From Deltaproteobacteria bacterium (lineage in GTDB: Bacteria > Bdellovibrionota_B > Oligoflexia > Oligoflexales > Bog-1112), in assembly GCA_023250635.1 (NCBI GenBank), contig JAHFAI010000010.1:1-48212 (forward strand): a stretch of DNA of 48,212 bases. The letters run 5' to 3'. Under the pieces are notes generated by a model. It was not told the DNA's origin. It did not search any database and saw only the letters and a program-made list of their open reading frames with translations. Below, piece after piece: positions 35,518 to 44,821 of this stretch (positions within the stretch are counted from its first letter, which is position 1; each line of letters starts with the position of its first letter). A program made the translations under genes and the position numbers.

Positions 35518-35533
35518 GCGCAGCGAAGGACCT
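35488..35533. repeat. Dispersed repeat copy (GTCATCCTGAGCG...GAAGGACCT type)
   Basis: A partial copy GTGATCCCGAGCGCAG is followed by a full one, GTCATCCTGAGCGCAGCGAA then GGACCT. It supplies the TGA stop of the CheY-like gene (35515-35517). Related copies occur at 25697-25786 and 44813-44856. Confidence 0.8.
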
Positions 35534-35713
35534 CCCAACTAACAAAGCTCCTCCCTAAGCTAACAAAATAGTCCATCCTGCTTGTTGACATAGCTTAGAA
35601 CAGTCTTAACTTGCCCATAATAGATCGCAGGGGCATGACCTGCCCAAAGGCGACACTTGCTAAAATCATAAATAACTAAATAATATCAATACGTTAATCT
35701 TGGAGCTTACGTT

Positions 35714-37606
35714 ATGGGCAGAATCATCGGCATCGACTTAGGAACTACCAACTCCGTAGTAGCCATTATGGAACAGGGTCAAGTTAAAATCATCGCCAAC
35801 GCAGAAGGTCAGCGCACCACCCCCAGTGTCGTCGCCTACACCAAAAGTGGAGAAGTTCTCGTCGGAGCAGCAGCCCGCCGCCAAGCAGTGACCAATCCCG
35901 AAAACACCGTATTTTCCGCCAAACGTTTTATCGGTTGCTCATTCACCGAGCGCCAAGATGAAGCGGGCAAGATGCCCTATAAGGTTGTTGAGGGTAATGG
36001 TGGTGCCGCAGTTTTCGAAATCTTAGGAAAAAAAGTACATCCCACTGAAATTGCCGCTAAAGTTCTTGCTAAACTCAAGCAAGCCGCCGAAGACTATCTT
36101 GGTGAAAAAGTTGATGAAGCCGTGATCACCGTACCGGCTTATTTCAATGACTCTCAACGTCAAGCCACCAAGGATGCCGGTAAAATTGCCGGCCTAAAAG
36201 TCGAGCGCATCGTTGCCGAGCCTACCGCCGCGGCCTTGGCTTACGGTTTGGATAAGAAGAAAAACGAAAAAATCGCCGTGTTTGACTTCGGTGGTGGGAC
36301 CTTCGATGTTTCCATTCTTGAAGTGGGCGATGGCGTCGTTGAAGTACTTGCGACCAACGGTGATTCCCACCTCGGTGGTGACAATATCGACGAGTTGCTG
36401 ATTAATTTCCTCAGCACGCGCTTTAAGCAAGACACCGGTATCGATGTTTCAAAGGACTCCATGGCAGTTCAGCGTCTTAAGGAAGCTGCCGAAAAAGCCA
36501 AAATCGAGCTTTCTTCTGCTCAACAAACCGAAATTAATCTCCCTTTCTTAACCGCTGATCAAAGCGGCCCTAAGCATCTTAACGTAACCATTACTCGTGC
36601 TGAGTTCGAAAAACTAATCGCTGATATCGTGGAAAAAACCTTGGCTCCCTGCCGTAAATGCGTAGCTGACTCTGGCCTCGCCACCAGCGAAATTATGGAG
36701 GTCCTCTTGGTCGGCGGTTCAACCCGCATTCCTTTAGTGCAAAAGAAAGTGAAGGATTTCTTTGGTCGTGAGCCCAACAAAAGCGTTAACCCCGACGAAG
36801 TTGTAGCGGTTGGCGCGACCATTCAAGCCGGTATCTTAGGTGGGGATGTAAAAGACGTGCTCCTCCTCGACGTCTCCCCTCTTTCCTTGGGAATCGAAAC
36901 TCAAGGGGGGATTATGACCAAGTTGATCGAGCGTAACACCACGATTCCAACCAAAAAATCCCAGGTGTTTTCCACCGCTGCTGACAACCAAACCTCCGTC
37001 GAGATCGTCGTTCTCCAAGGGGAACGGGACATGGCTCGCGACAACCGTAAAATCGGCAATTTCTCTCTAGTCGATCTCCCGATGGCGCCACGCGGTGTAC
37101 CCCAAATCGAGGTAACCTTCGATATCGATGCGAACGGCATCTTGGCTGTTTCTGCCAAGGACCTTGGCACTAAGAAAGAGCAAAAGATCGTTATTACCTC
37201 GGAGACCAAGCTTTCTGAGGACGAGATCAAGCGCATGGTAAAAGAGAGCGAAGAGCACTCCAGCACCGACAAGCAAAAACGCGAGCAGATCGAAGCCCGT
37301 AACGAGCTCGACAGCACCATCTACCAAGCAGAGAAGATGCTTCGCGAAAACGACAAAACTGTACCTGCGGAAATGAAAGCCGAGCTCGAAGCTGCTCTCA
37401 CCACCGCGAAGAGCAAGCTCGAGGGCGATGCTGCAAGTCTCAAAGCAGCAAAAGCTGAATTTGAAACCAAGATGCACAAGCTGAGCGAACATATCTACAA
37501 GCAAGGTGCGGCCCAGCAAGCAGCCCCAGGCGATGCCGCCCAGCCCGAAGCTAAAGACGACAATGTGGTCGATGCGGAGTATGAAGAAGGCTCTGAGAAG
37601 AAATAA
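35714..37606 (+). CDS. dnaK: Chaperone DnaK (Hsp70)
   Basis: A 630-residue Hsp70, full length. [15 protein letters not shown] at the start, [35 protein letters not shown] and [12 protein letters not shown] form the ATPase domain. [20 protein letters not shown] opens the substrate-binding domain. The lid and the acidic C-terminal tail ([11 protein letters not shown]) complete it. GGAG lies 9 nt upstream. GrpE and DnaJ genes are not adjacent. I found no CIRCE element and no convincing sigma-32 promoter in the 196-bp spacer. Codon use is more GC-rich and optimised than in neighbours, as expected for high expression. Confidence 0.98.
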   Translation: MGRIIGIDLGTTNSVVAIMEQGQVKIIANAEGQRTTPSVVAYTKSGEVLVGAAARRQAVTNPENTVFSAKRFIGCSFTERQDEAGKMPYKVVEGNGGAAVFEILGKKVHPTEIAAKVLAKLKQAAEDYLGEKVDEAVITVPAYFNDSQRQATKDAGKIAGLKVERIVAEPTAAALAYGLDKKKNEKIAVFDFGGGTFDVSILEVGDGVVEVLATNGDSHLGGDNIDELLINFLSTRFKQDTGIDVSKDSMAVQRLKEAAEKAKIELSSAQQTEINLPFLTADQSGPKHLNVTITRAEFEKLIADIVEKTLAPCRKCVADSGLATSEIMEVLLVGGSTRIPLVQKKVKDFFGREPNKSVNPDEVVAVGATIQAGILGGDVKDVLLLDVSPLSLGIETQGGIMTKLIERNTTIPTKKSQVFSTAADNQTSVEIVVLQGERDMARDNRKIGNFSLVDLPMAPRGVPQIEVTFDIDANGILAVSAKDLGTKKEQKIVITSETKLSEDEIKRMVKESEEHSSTDKQKREQIEARNELDSTIYQAEKMLRENDKTVPAEMKAELEAALTTAKSKLEGDAASLKAAKAEFETKMHKLSEHIYKQGAAQQAAPGDAAQPEAKDDNVVDAEYEEGSEKK

Positions 37607-37724
37607 CGACTCAGGTCTTGGTGCATCTTCGCCGCTTTCTTCGTTGCTGCGCGTGCTCACAGCCAGACGGCTGCTCCGCTGCTCGCGCCTTGAAAGCAGC
37701 AAAACTGCACCAAGCCTTGAGTCG
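37607..37724. repeat. Long inverted repeat immediately after dnaK
   Basis: Outer arms of 19 nt (37607-37625 and 37706-37724, 16 matches) begin directly after the dnaK stop. Inside are GCTTTC/GAAAGC and CAGCC-AGA-CGGCTG pairings. There is no T-run, so it may be a stabilising 3' structure or an extragenic repeat rather than a simple terminator. Confidence 0.7.
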
Positions 37725-37743
37725 TTGGCGAAGTGCTGCAAAC

Positions 37744-38238
37744 TTACTTTAGATTCGCCATCACCTGCTGGGCTGCGGACCAGGTTTCTCGCTTCAACGG
37801 GGGATGAGCAACTAAATCCCGAGGATGGTGCATGGCCACAAGGGGTGCTCCTAAGCCCGACTCCGCTATCCAGATATTTTTCGTTTTTTCACCCATACAA
37901 TTCAGCTCACCAAAGCTAAGCAGCACTTGCGGCTTTACTTCTGCTACCAAGTCAGCAAGTTCGTCAAGGCCAGCGTTATTCATTTGCACATAACAAACTT
38001 CGCTGCCTACATTAAGCTTCATCGCCTGTAGCAATTTACGCAGTAAGTCTTTTTCTTCCTCGCCTAGTGGCCCCGCCATACCGGCTTGTGGGCAGCCGAG
38101 CACCACCACCACTTTGGCCGTACGCGCACCAAAAATAACTGCCTGCTTTCGCGGCTTAGAACCATACAAGCGCGGATCCAGGGTGAGCAAACCCCGTTGT
38201 TCAAGCCACAATAAATAAGTTTGCATTTGAGCATGCAT
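37744..38238 (-). CDS. Uracil-DNA glycosylase-like protein, divergent
   Basis: A 164-residue protein from ATG 38238, with GGGGG about 13 nt upstream. A longer frame to 38403 runs into the divergent gene's 5' region and is not favoured. VVVVLGCPQAGMAGPLGEEE resembles the GPFVGEAG loop of family 4 uracil-DNA glycosylases, LLSFGELNCMG the central strand, and VAMHHPRDLVAHPPLKRETW the terminal HPxxLL motif with His138. The four iron-sulfur cysteines of family 4 enzymes are absent. It may be a degenerate or specialised DNA-repair protein; function is inferred from fold only. Confidence 0.6.
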   Translation of the reverse strand: MHAQMQTYLLWLEQRGLLTLDPRLYGSKPRKQAVIFGARTAKVVVVLGCPQAGMAGPLGEEEKDLLRKLLQAMKLNVGSEVCYVQMNNAGLDELADLVAEVKPQVLLSFGELNCMGEKTKNIWIAESGLGAPLVAMHHPRDLVAHPPLKRETWSAAQQVMANLK

Positions 38239-38328
38239 AAAAAATAAAATTCCCCCTTCTTGATGGCGAGTCGCTATATTGATCTCCATACGCAGCCATG
38301 CAGCACCTTGGAATCCAAAGGACTTACC

Positions 38329-39852
38329 ATGCTTAACAATTTTCTGCAGACAACTCAAGCCGGCGCCTTTGACGGTAGCCAATGGCTTACCAGCAACGAT
38401 CAAAGCCCTCTAACTATTTGCTCACCCATTGATGGCAGAACACTGGGAAAAGTCGCCAGGGCAAGCGGCGAACATTATGAGGCCGTACTCGCCAAGGCTC
38501 AGCAGGCAAGCCCTCTCTGGCAAAATATTCCCGCCCCCAAACGGGGGGAAGTGGTACGACGCATCGCTATGGAGCTCCGTACCCACAAGGATGAACTTGC
38601 TACTCTAGTCACCTTAGAAACCGGCAAATCCCTCCAGGAGGGCAAGGGCGAAGTCCAAGAAATGATCGACATCTGCGATTTTGCGGTTGGTTTATCCCGT
38701 CAGCTCTATGGCCAGACCATGCATTCCGAACGCCCTAAACACCGCATGTACGAGCAGTGGCATCCCTTAGGCGTGGTCGGGGTAATTAGCGCCTTTAATT
38801 TTCCCACCGCCGTGTGGGCATGGAATGCGATGATCGCCGCCGTCTGTGGTAATGCCACTATTTGGAAACCCTCAGAAAAAACGCCTTTGACGGCGATCGC
38901 TTCCCTGAAAATTATCGAACAGGTTCTGCAAGATACCCACTGCCCCCCTGGGGTCTTTACCTTACTTATTGGTGATCGCCTCGCCATCAGTCAACGTCTC
39001 GTCGAAGACCCGCGCATCGCCTTAATCTCTGCCACCGGCTCCGTAGCTATGGGTCGCGAAGTCGCCAAACTTGTCGGCGCCCGACTCGGCAAAAGCCTGC
39101 TCGAGCTGGGAGGAAACAACGCCATCATTCTCTCTCCTCATGCCAAGCTCTCCCTTGCAATTCCCGGGATTGTTTTTGGTGCGGTAGGCACCGCAGGACA
39201 ACGTTGCACCACTACTCGACGGCTTATCGTGCACACCAGCATTATGCCCCAGGTGACGCAAGCGCTGATCAAAGCCTATAAGAGCCTTAAAATTGGTAGC
39301 CCTCTAGATGAGTCAAACCATGTGGGCCCTCTCATCGATCGTGCTGCCGTAGCACAAATGGGCAAAGCCCTTCTGACCGCTCAAGAACAAGGAGCAGAAC
39401 TTCTCTACGGGGGAGAGGTTCTCAGCGGCCAAGGCTTTGAATCAGGCTGTTACGTTACTCCAGCCCTGCTTAGGGCAGACAATGCTCTGCCCATCGTCCA
39501 AGAAGAAACCTTTGCCCCTATTCTCTATCTAATTCCCTATAGCGGGGAACTCCCGGCAGCAATTCTCCTCCAGAATCAAGTTCCTCAGGGCCTCTCCTCC
39601 GCTCTTTTCACTGACCGGCTCCACGAGAGCGAGTTATTTTTGAGCGCCCAAGGGTCAGATTGCGGAATTGCCAACATTAATATCGGCACCTCTGGGGCCG
39701 AAATCGGTGGTGCTTTTGGCGGTGAAAAAGAAACCGGCGGAGGACGAGAATCAGGGTCTGATGCATGGCGCGCTTATATGCGTCGACAGACCAACACCAT
39801 TAATTTTGGCAGCACCCTCCCCTTGGCGCAGGGTATTACCTTCGATTTATAG
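38329..39852 (+). CDS. ALDH7-type aldehyde dehydrogenase (piperideine-6-carboxylate / aminoadipate semialdehyde)
   Basis: A 507-residue NAD(P)-dependent dehydrogenase. FNFPTAVWAWN (157-167), the catalytic Glu259 (LLELGGNN) and Cys293 (GQRCTTTRR) are present. The AEIGGAFGGEKETGGGRESG region and DAWRAYMRRQTNTINFG near the end are diagnostic of the ALDH7 (antiquitin/AmaB) subfamily, which oxidises alpha-aminoadipate semialdehyde in lysine catabolism. ATG 38329 was chosen because AAGGA lies 8 nt upstream. The longer frame to 38260 runs into the divergent gene's leader. No other lysine-degradation gene is near. Confidence 0.9.
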   Translation: MLNNFLQTTQAGAFDGSQWLTSNDQSPLTICSPIDGRTLGKVARASGEHYEAVLAKAQQASPLWQNIPAPKRGEVVRRIAMELRTHKDELATLVTLETGKSLQEGKGEVQEMIDICDFAVGLSRQLYGQTMHSERPKHRMYEQWHPLGVVGVISAFNFPTAVWAWNAMIAAVCGNATIWKPSEKTPLTAIASLKIIEQVLQDTHCPPGVFTLLIGDRLAISQRLVEDPRIALISATGSVAMGREVAKLVGARLGKSLLELGGNNAIILSPHAKLSLAIPGIVFGAVGTAGQRCTTTRRLIVHTSIMPQVTQALIKAYKSLKIGSPLDESNHVGPLIDRAAVAQMGKALLTAQEQGAELLYGGEVLSGQGFESGCYVTPALLRADNALPIVQEETFAPILYLIPYSGELPAAILLQNQVPQGLSSALFTDRLHESELFLSAQGSDCGIANINIGTSGAEIGGAFGGEKETGGGRESGSDAWRAYMRRQTNTINFGSTLPLAQGITFDL

Positions 39853-39927
39853 ACAGCCCTTAGACGCTAATCATATGGAAGGAATCTGGTTTTTTTTATA
39901 ATTCTCAAAAAAAGCGAAATAAATTCG

Positions 39928-39957
39928 TTCAACCAATCCCTCTCTTCAGAATATACT
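39928..39957 (+). promoter_or_regulatory. Possible promoter for the secreted-protein gene
   Basis: TATACT (39952-39957) lies 18 bp after TTCAAC (39928-39933), in an AT-rich spacer 60 bp before the next start. The -35 match is only partial. Confidence 0.35.
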
Positions 39958-40017
39958 GGTAAGCACTCTCGGAAATTTACTAATTTATCAGAAAATCATT
40001 CGATGAAAGGGATGTTT

Positions 40018-40656
40018 ATGGCAATTGCCCCACTCTTCCTCTCCGTGTTGCTCGCCTTCTCCTCTACCCTTGCTTTTGCCCACGATCGGGTCGGCGAAAA
40101 AGCGGTCTACAAACTCGATCGCTCCCGCAACCGTACCACCGCACTGATCCAAAGTGGGGTGGTCGACATGAGTATTAAAGAACATATCCCTGATCATGCT
40201 CAAGGAGACTCCTTAAAAGTTTCTTACAATTACAATTTGAGTATTATGTTTTCAGGCCAGGAAAAAGGCTCTGGCGATCTGATTCTTTTAAGCCAATACT
40301 TCACCCCTGAGTTCCTCGAGAAGGTCCGTAGCGGTGAAATGGTGAGTACCGACCATTTTAAAATCAAATATCTCGGGAGCGAAGATGTAACCATCAAAGG
40401 AAAAACCTACACCCAGTGTGATCTTGTACAAATCTACGATGTTAATCTTCCCAAGTTAAACGACGACCCAACCATGGTCAAATTGCTTGCCGCTTTGACT
40501 TCTAGCAGCACTCAAAACTTAGCTGATGTGGAACAGCTGGCGATTAAAGCAGCGATTAAGCACGGTGAAATTCCCGTTTTAGGAGCCGTAAAAATCGACG
40601 TGGATGCTGTGGTTCGGGGGATGAAGGTTCGCGCTGGTTTCGATTACGCACCCTAA
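40018..40656 (+). CDS. Exported protein of unknown function
   Basis: A 212-residue protein with a good signal peptide (MAIAPLFLSVLLAFSSTLAF then AHDRVG). I place the start at ATG 40018, with AAAGGG 6 nt upstream; ATG 40003 has no ribosome site. The mature part (VYKLDRSRNRTTALIQSGVV, KVSYNYNLSIMFSGQ, GKTYTQCDLVQIYDV, KIDVDAVVRGMKVRAGFDY) looks like a beta-rich periplasmic or lipoprotein-type fold. I recognise no family and see no catalytic motif. It appears monocistronic. Confidence 0.75.
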   Translation: MAIAPLFLSVLLAFSSTLAFAHDRVGEKAVYKLDRSRNRTTALIQSGVVDMSIKEHIPDHAQGDSLKVSYNYNLSIMFSGQEKGSGDLILLSQYFTPEFLEKVRSGEMVSTDHFKIKYLGSEDVTIKGKTYTQCDLVQIYDVNLPKLNDDPTMVKLLAALTSSSTQNLADVEQLAIKAAIKHGEIPVLGAVKIDVDAVVRGMKVRAGFDYAP

Positions 40657-40788
40657 GCTGAACCAAAAAAAGTTTCCCTCCCCCTGCCCTTGCTGATATT
40701 ATCAATTCGCATTTAGGGCCCACCAGAAAACTACCCATCTGCGGCGTTAAGTTGATCTAATACTCGTTTTGGGCAGGAATTTTTTGCA

Positions 40789-41649
40789 ATGAACAGCACA
40801 CTACTTTCTCCAATAGTTATTATTGGGGCTGGACAGATGGGCAGTGGTATAGCCCTGACTTGCGCCAGCAAGGGCTTCAAAGTCTATCTAACCGACAGCA
40901 ATGAAGCAGCCCTAAAAAAAGCTGAGCAGGGCTTGGCTGCTACCGCTTCTAAATTACAGACTCAAGGGATTCTCAGTGCTAGCGAAGAGGCTTCTCTGAC
41001 AAAAAATCTTGGTTTTTTACCTCGCTTCGAGCAGCAGGACTGTGGCTTAGTTATCGAGGCAGCCACTGAAAACGAGGCCATTAAAACGGCTATTTTTGCT
41101 GATCTCCATAAGCGCCTGCCTCCTCGCTGTATTTTTGCTTCCAACACCTCATCCCTGTCCATCACCCGCTTAGCTGCAGCGGTTAGTCACCCCGAGCGTT
41201 TTATCGGCATGCACTTTATGAATCCCGTACCCAAGATGCGGCTCCTCGAAATAATCCCTGGACTCGCCACCTCAACCACAACCCTGAGCACCATGCAGTC
41301 GTTTGCCCGCCAGCTCAATAAAGAAGTGGTTATCAGCCGAGATTATCCTGGGTTTATTGTTAATCGAGTGCTGATGCCCATGATCAATGAGGCTTTTACT
41401 GTACTTATGGAAGGAATCGCCAGCCGCGAAGAAATAGATCTCGCCATGAAACTTGGCACCAATCAACCTATGGGACCCCTGGCCTTAGCAGACTATATCG
41501 GTCTCGATACCTGTCTTTCCATCTTGGAAATTATGCACCAAGATTTAGCCAGTTCCCGCTTTAAACCCTGCCCCCTCCTGCGTCAATATGTTGCCGCTCA
41601 TTGGTTGGGGCGCAAAACTGGACGAGGTGTGTATGTCTACGAACGCTAA
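40789..41649 (+). CDS. 3-hydroxyacyl-CoA (3-hydroxybutyryl-CoA) dehydrogenase
   Basis: A 286-residue NAD-dependent dehydrogenase of fatty-acid or butanoate metabolism. IIGAGQMGSGIALTCASKGF is the dinucleotide fold, FASNTSSLSI holds the active-site Ser/Asn region, and GMHFMNPVPKMRLLEI carries catalytic His142. SRDYPGFIVNRVLMPMINEA and QPMGPLALADYIGLD define the C-terminal dimerisation domain, and the end GRKTGRGVYVYE is typical. The direction (beta-oxidation or synthesis) cannot be told. The small lysine-rich gene overlaps its last 17 nt. Confidence 0.93.
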   Translation: MNSTLLSPIVIIGAGQMGSGIALTCASKGFKVYLTDSNEAALKKAEQGLAATASKLQTQGILSASEEASLTKNLGFLPRFEQQDCGLVIEAATENEAIKTAIFADLHKRLPPRCIFASNTSSLSITRLAAAVSHPERFIGMHFMNPVPKMRLLEIIPGLATSTTTLSTMQSFARQLNKEVVISRDYPGFIVNRVLMPMINEAFTVLMEGIASREEIDLAMKLGTNQPMGPLALADYIGLDTCLSILEIMHQDLASSRFKPCPLLRQYVAAHWLGRKTGRGVYVYER

Positions 41650-42226
41650 GCAAAAAAACAACCGTAACCATAATCTTTCTCACGAGGACCTTATGAAAAA
41701 GCTAGTCGCAAAACTACAAAATGAACTGCTCCATTTGCAGAAATCCGTTCAAAAAGAAAGTCGTGATGTGCTGAAAAAACTACAGAAAATTGCTTTAAAA
41801 GAAAACCTCGAAAGCAAACGCAGAGACTTTGAGAAGCTTCTCGAACATAAGTACAAGACCTTTCTTCCTACCTGTAGTCGTTTTGCCAATGAGCTGCGCT
41901 CCATGGCCAAAACCGTGGGGATCGACCTCAGCCGCTTTGAAAAGAGCGTGCAACAAACCACGGGATTAGTAAAAAAGAACCTCGAGAAAAACAAGGCGAA
42001 GCTGGTTAAAAGCAAGGGGCAGATCGTCAAAAAAATTAAGCAACTTACCAAGACGCCAAGCGCCACCGCCAACAAGGCAGCTAAGAAAAAAACCAGTGCC
42101 GTGAAAACCCCCGTTAAGACACAGAGCCCAGCGGCAAAACCTAAGGCCCAGCGCCCAGCCACCTCAAAAGCCAACAAAGCACCGCCCTCGACCGCTATAA
42201 AGAATACTGGTTCTACCGGGAATTAA
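41633..42226 (+). CDS. Lysine-rich protein with histone-H1-like tail
   Basis: About 197 residues. The first two thirds are helical and charged (MKKLVAKLQNELLHLQKSVQ, KTFLPTCSRFANELRSMAKT), probably coiled coil. The C-terminal third is a Lys/Ala/Pro/Thr-rich tail (KKKTSAVKTPVKTQ, AAKPKAQRPATSKANKAPP) like histone H1 and bacterial H1-like DNA-binding proteins. DNA or polyanion binding is inferred. Two starts are possible: ATG 41633, overlapping the dehydrogenase gene, and ATG 41693 with GAGG 5 nt upstream. The second may be the real one. No specific family is recognised. Confidence 0.7.
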   Translation: MSTNAKQKNNRNHNLSHEDLMKKLVAKLQNELLHLQKSVQKESRDVLKKLQKIALKENLESKRRDFEKLLEHKYKTFLPTCSRFANELRSMAKTVGIDLSRFEKSVQQTTGLVKKNLEKNKAKLVKSKGQIVKKIKQLTKTPSATANKAAKKKTSAVKTPVKTQSPAAKPKAQRPATSKANKAPPSTAIKNTGSTGN

Positions 42227-42248
42227 GAGAGAGAAAATCAAGAAAAAA

Positions 42249-42325
42249 TGGGGTGGATAGTGGGGCTCGAACCCACGTGTGCCGGAATCACAATCCGGAG
42301 CGTTAACCACTTCGCCATACCCACC
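42249..42325 (-). tRNA. tRNA-His (anticodon GTG)
   Basis: A complete cloverleaf reads on the minus strand. The anticodon stem-loop is CCGGA-TTGTGAT-TCCGG, and the T-arm is GTGGG-TTCGAGC-CCCAC. The acceptor stem includes the extra G at -1 opposite C73, the identity element of histidine tRNA. The 3' CCA is encoded (42249-42251). Confidence 0.95.
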
Positions 42326-42386
42326 ATAAAGCGCTTCGCTGAGGCCACAGAATAGCGCGGTGAGGTTTCTTGTCAAGAGTAGAGTG

Positions 42387-43379
42387 TTAGGAACGAGTGA
42401 TCATCGTGATCTTTGCTCTGCTGCGCTCCTGCTCCAGCCATCTCTGCAACTGAACGACCAATTCCTCCTGGCGCAGTTCATATTCGAGCTGCTCCTTCTG
42501 AGCAGCAAATTTGTCACTACCCGCAAACTCTTTGCTCTCCAAATAGAAAATATGTATCCCATCACTGGCTGAGATCGGCTTGCTTCCCTGTCCCTCGCTC
42601 AGCGGTTCGATCTCAGCGCGAATTTGAGGGGCGAGGTCTTTTGCTTCCACCACCCACACATTTGGCCCTGTCACATACGCTGAATCAAGAGCCGTTACCA
42701 CTTGCTTAAGAGGCTTGCCCGTGGAAAATTGCCTATATAAATCTTCGGCCCGGCCTAGCTGGTCCTTATAGACAGGCTTATTATCCGCGCTGGCGGCAAA
42801 GAAGAGGTGCTGGAGATGAAACTTCACTGATTCCGCCGGTACCCCCGATTTTTTGAAATAAAAATTCTCCACTTCTCTTTGGGTGATTTTTACCAGCGGC
42901 ATAATCACCCGGCTGCGAAAATACATCAGCAAGAATTGATCTTTAAGATCTTGACGAAAGCCTTTCAGGGTCTTGCCCTCGTGAATAAGCAGCTGCTCAA
43001 ACTGCTGGGGCGAGATGGGCGGCGCGTCCTTGGGTTTCATCAGGCGCTCAAGCTGCTCGTCAATCTTGTTTTCTTCTACTTCTATATTTAATTCCTTCGC
43101 CTTACGCATGACCAAGCAGTGATTGATCTCATCTTGTAAAGCGCGTTCATAGCTATCCGCAGATTCCGCCGCTGGATAAGAGGAAACCCGAATTAAGGGG
43201 CCCTTTTTAACTTTTTCATCTACCTGACTATGTATAATCGCCGTATCATTTACTCGCACAACGATTCCATCCACGAACTCTCGCGGGGGGTGGACGCCGC
43301 CGCTTTGCTCCTTGGCATCGGCGCTGCCGGCCATACACAGAGCCGCCAAAAAAAGGGAAAAACCTATGTCTTTTATCAT
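42387..43379 (-). CDS. SurA-like periplasmic chaperone / parvulin-type isomerase
   Basis: A 330-residue exported protein (signal peptide through MAGSADA). FVDGIVVRVNDTAIIHSQVD is the usual start of SurA N-domains, followed by ALQDEINHCLVMRKAKELNI, GKTLKGFRQDLKDQFLLMYF and KITQREVENFY. The C-terminal half (HLQHLFFAA, DGIHIFYLESKE) is consistent with one parvulin domain. It would escort outer-membrane proteins to the Bam complex. ATG 43379 was chosen because GAGGA lies 5-6 nt upstream and the signal peptide begins there. It stands alone beside tRNA-His. Confidence 0.82.
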   Translation of the reverse strand: MIKDIGFSLFLAALCMAGSADAKEQSGGVHPPREFVDGIVVRVNDTAIIHSQVDEKVKKGPLIRVSSYPAAESADSYERALQDEINHCLVMRKAKELNIEVEENKIDEQLERLMKPKDAPPISPQQFEQLLIHEGKTLKGFRQDLKDQFLLMYFRSRVIMPLVKITQREVENFYFKKSGVPAESVKFHLQHLFFAASADNKPVYKDQLGRAEDLYRQFSTGKPLKQVVTALDSAYVTGPNVWVVEAKDLAPQIRAEIEPLSEGQGSKPISASDGIHIFYLESKEFAGSDKFAAQKEQLEYELRQEELVVQLQRWLEQERSRAKITMITRS

Positions 43380-43537
43380 TGCTTCCTCAGCATAGTTTCT
43401 ATCATCCTGCAAACCAAAACCTGACAAGCCCATATCATAGGCCTACCATATTGCCTCTGGTAAGTGATCCCGTTATTACCACTAAACCAGAATAATTCCT
43501 AGAGCCCCCGTATCAACATCCTGTGAAAGGCGCCCCG

Positions 43538-44821
43538 ATGAGCAAGTCCCCGAGCAATGAATTGCAATCATTTATTAGCGTTGCAAAGGATCATCCTTTT
43601 CCCATTCAGAATTTGCCCTACGGGGTATTTCAGGCCAAGAGAGCTCCTTTTCCTCAGGCCCATATCGGCGTCGCTATTGGAGACTTTGTCCTCGATCTTA
43701 CCATCCTGGCCTCCCTGGGATTTTTTCCCTCACTGCAAGGAGTCTTTGACCAGGCCTGCCTAAATCCGCTAATGGCTACCACCCCAAAGCAGTGGCAGCA
43801 AGTAAGACAAAAAATTAGCGCTTTGCTGGCCAGCACCAACCCAGAACTCCGAGATAATCCCAGCCTCCGCCAGAAGGTTCTCCTTCCTCACTGCGAAGTA
43901 ACTATGCTCTTGCCGGTAAAAATTGCTGACTATACGGACTTCTATTCTTCACGAGAACACGCCGTTAATGTTGGCACGATGTTTCGTGACAAAGACAATC
44001 CTCTGCTGCCCAATTGGCTGCACCTGCCGGTGGGCTATCACGGACGAGCAAGCAGCGTCGTGGTGAGTGGCACGCCAATTCACCGCCCTCGCGGGCAAAT
44101 CCTTCCCAATCCCCCCGAGCCTCAGCCTATTCTCGCGCCGTCTCGTCGCCTCGATTTTGAAGTGGAGCTTGCTGGATTTATCGGTCACGGCAATCCTCTC
44201 GGTACTGCTCTAACTATTGACGATGCTGAAGCAGCGGTCTTTGGGATGGTCTTGCTCAATGACTGGAGCGCTCGCGATATCCAGCAGTGGGAATATGTGC
44301 CTTTGGGGCCTTTTTTGAGCAAATCTTTTGCGACAACAATTTCTCCCTGGGTAGTAACCATGGAAGCTTTAGCTCCCTTTATGGTTGAAGGGCCAAGCCA
44401 AGACCCCGAGCCTTTGGCATATTTACGGCCTAAAATAAGGAGAAAAAGCCATTTTAATATTGAGCTAACCGTTAAGATACTAAGTAAGCTCGGACTTGAT
44501 CCTGCAATTATTTGCCGCACCAATAGTAAAAATCTCTATTGGAGTCTTGCCCAACAAATTGCCCATCATACCATTGCGGGCTGCAATCTGCAGAGTGGTG
44601 ATCTTCTTGCTTCAGGAACTATTAGCGGTAAAGATCCTGGTTCTTACGGCAGTCTGCTCGAGTTGTCTTGGGGAGGAAAAAATCCGATTAAAATAAATAC
44701 CCAAGAAGAGCGAAAATTTTTAGAAGATGGGGATCGGATTATTCTCGAAGGTTACTGCCAAGCGCCTAACTATCGCATCGGCTTTGGTACTGCCGAGGGG
44801 CTTATTCTCCCTTCATCCTGA
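43538..44821 (+). CDS. fahA: Fumarylacetoacetase
   Basis: This enzyme cleaves fumarylacetoacetate to fumarate and acetoacetate, the last step of tyrosine/homogentisate breakdown. DYTDFYSSREHAVNVGTMFR (131-150), PVGYHGRASSVVVSGTPIHR, EVELAGFIG and NDWSARDIQQWEYVPLGPFL match the family closely. At 427 residues it is full length. ATG 43538 has AAAGG 9 nt upstream; GTG 43523 lacks a site. No other tyrosine-degradation gene is nearby. The stop codon lies in a dispersed repeat, but the end IGFGTAEGLILPSS looks nearly complete. Confidence 0.95.
   Translation: MSKSPSNELQSFISVAKDHPFPIQNLPYGVFQAKRAPFPQAHIGVAIGDFVLDLTILASLGFFPSLQGVFDQACLNPLMATTPKQWQQVRQKISALLASTNPELRDNPSLRQKVLLPHCEVTMLLPVKIADYTDFYSSREHAVNVGTMFRDKDNPLLPNWLHLPVGYHGRASSVVVSGTPIHRPRGQILPNPPEPQPILAPSRRLDFEVELAGFIGHGNPLGTALTIDDAEAAVFGMVLLNDWSARDIQQWEYVPLGPFLSKSFATTISPWVVTMEALAPFMVEGPSQDPEPLAYLRPKIRRKSHFNIELTVKILSKLGLDPAIICRTNSKNLYWSLAQQIAHHTIAGCNLQSGDLLASGTISGKDPGSYGSLLELSWGGKNPIKINTQEERKFLEDGDRIILEGYCQAPNYRIGFGTAEGLILPSS

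Noticed and set aside
35518-35713. Heat-shock promoter or CIRCE element before dnaK
   Set aside because: A TTGACA occurs at 35585-35590, but no -10 box, sigma-32 pattern or CIRCE repeat is correctly spaced.
37067-37741. 224-codon minus-strand frame opposite dnaK
   Set aside because: It is antisense to a strongly conserved, codon-biased gene, has no ribosome site and resembles no protein family.
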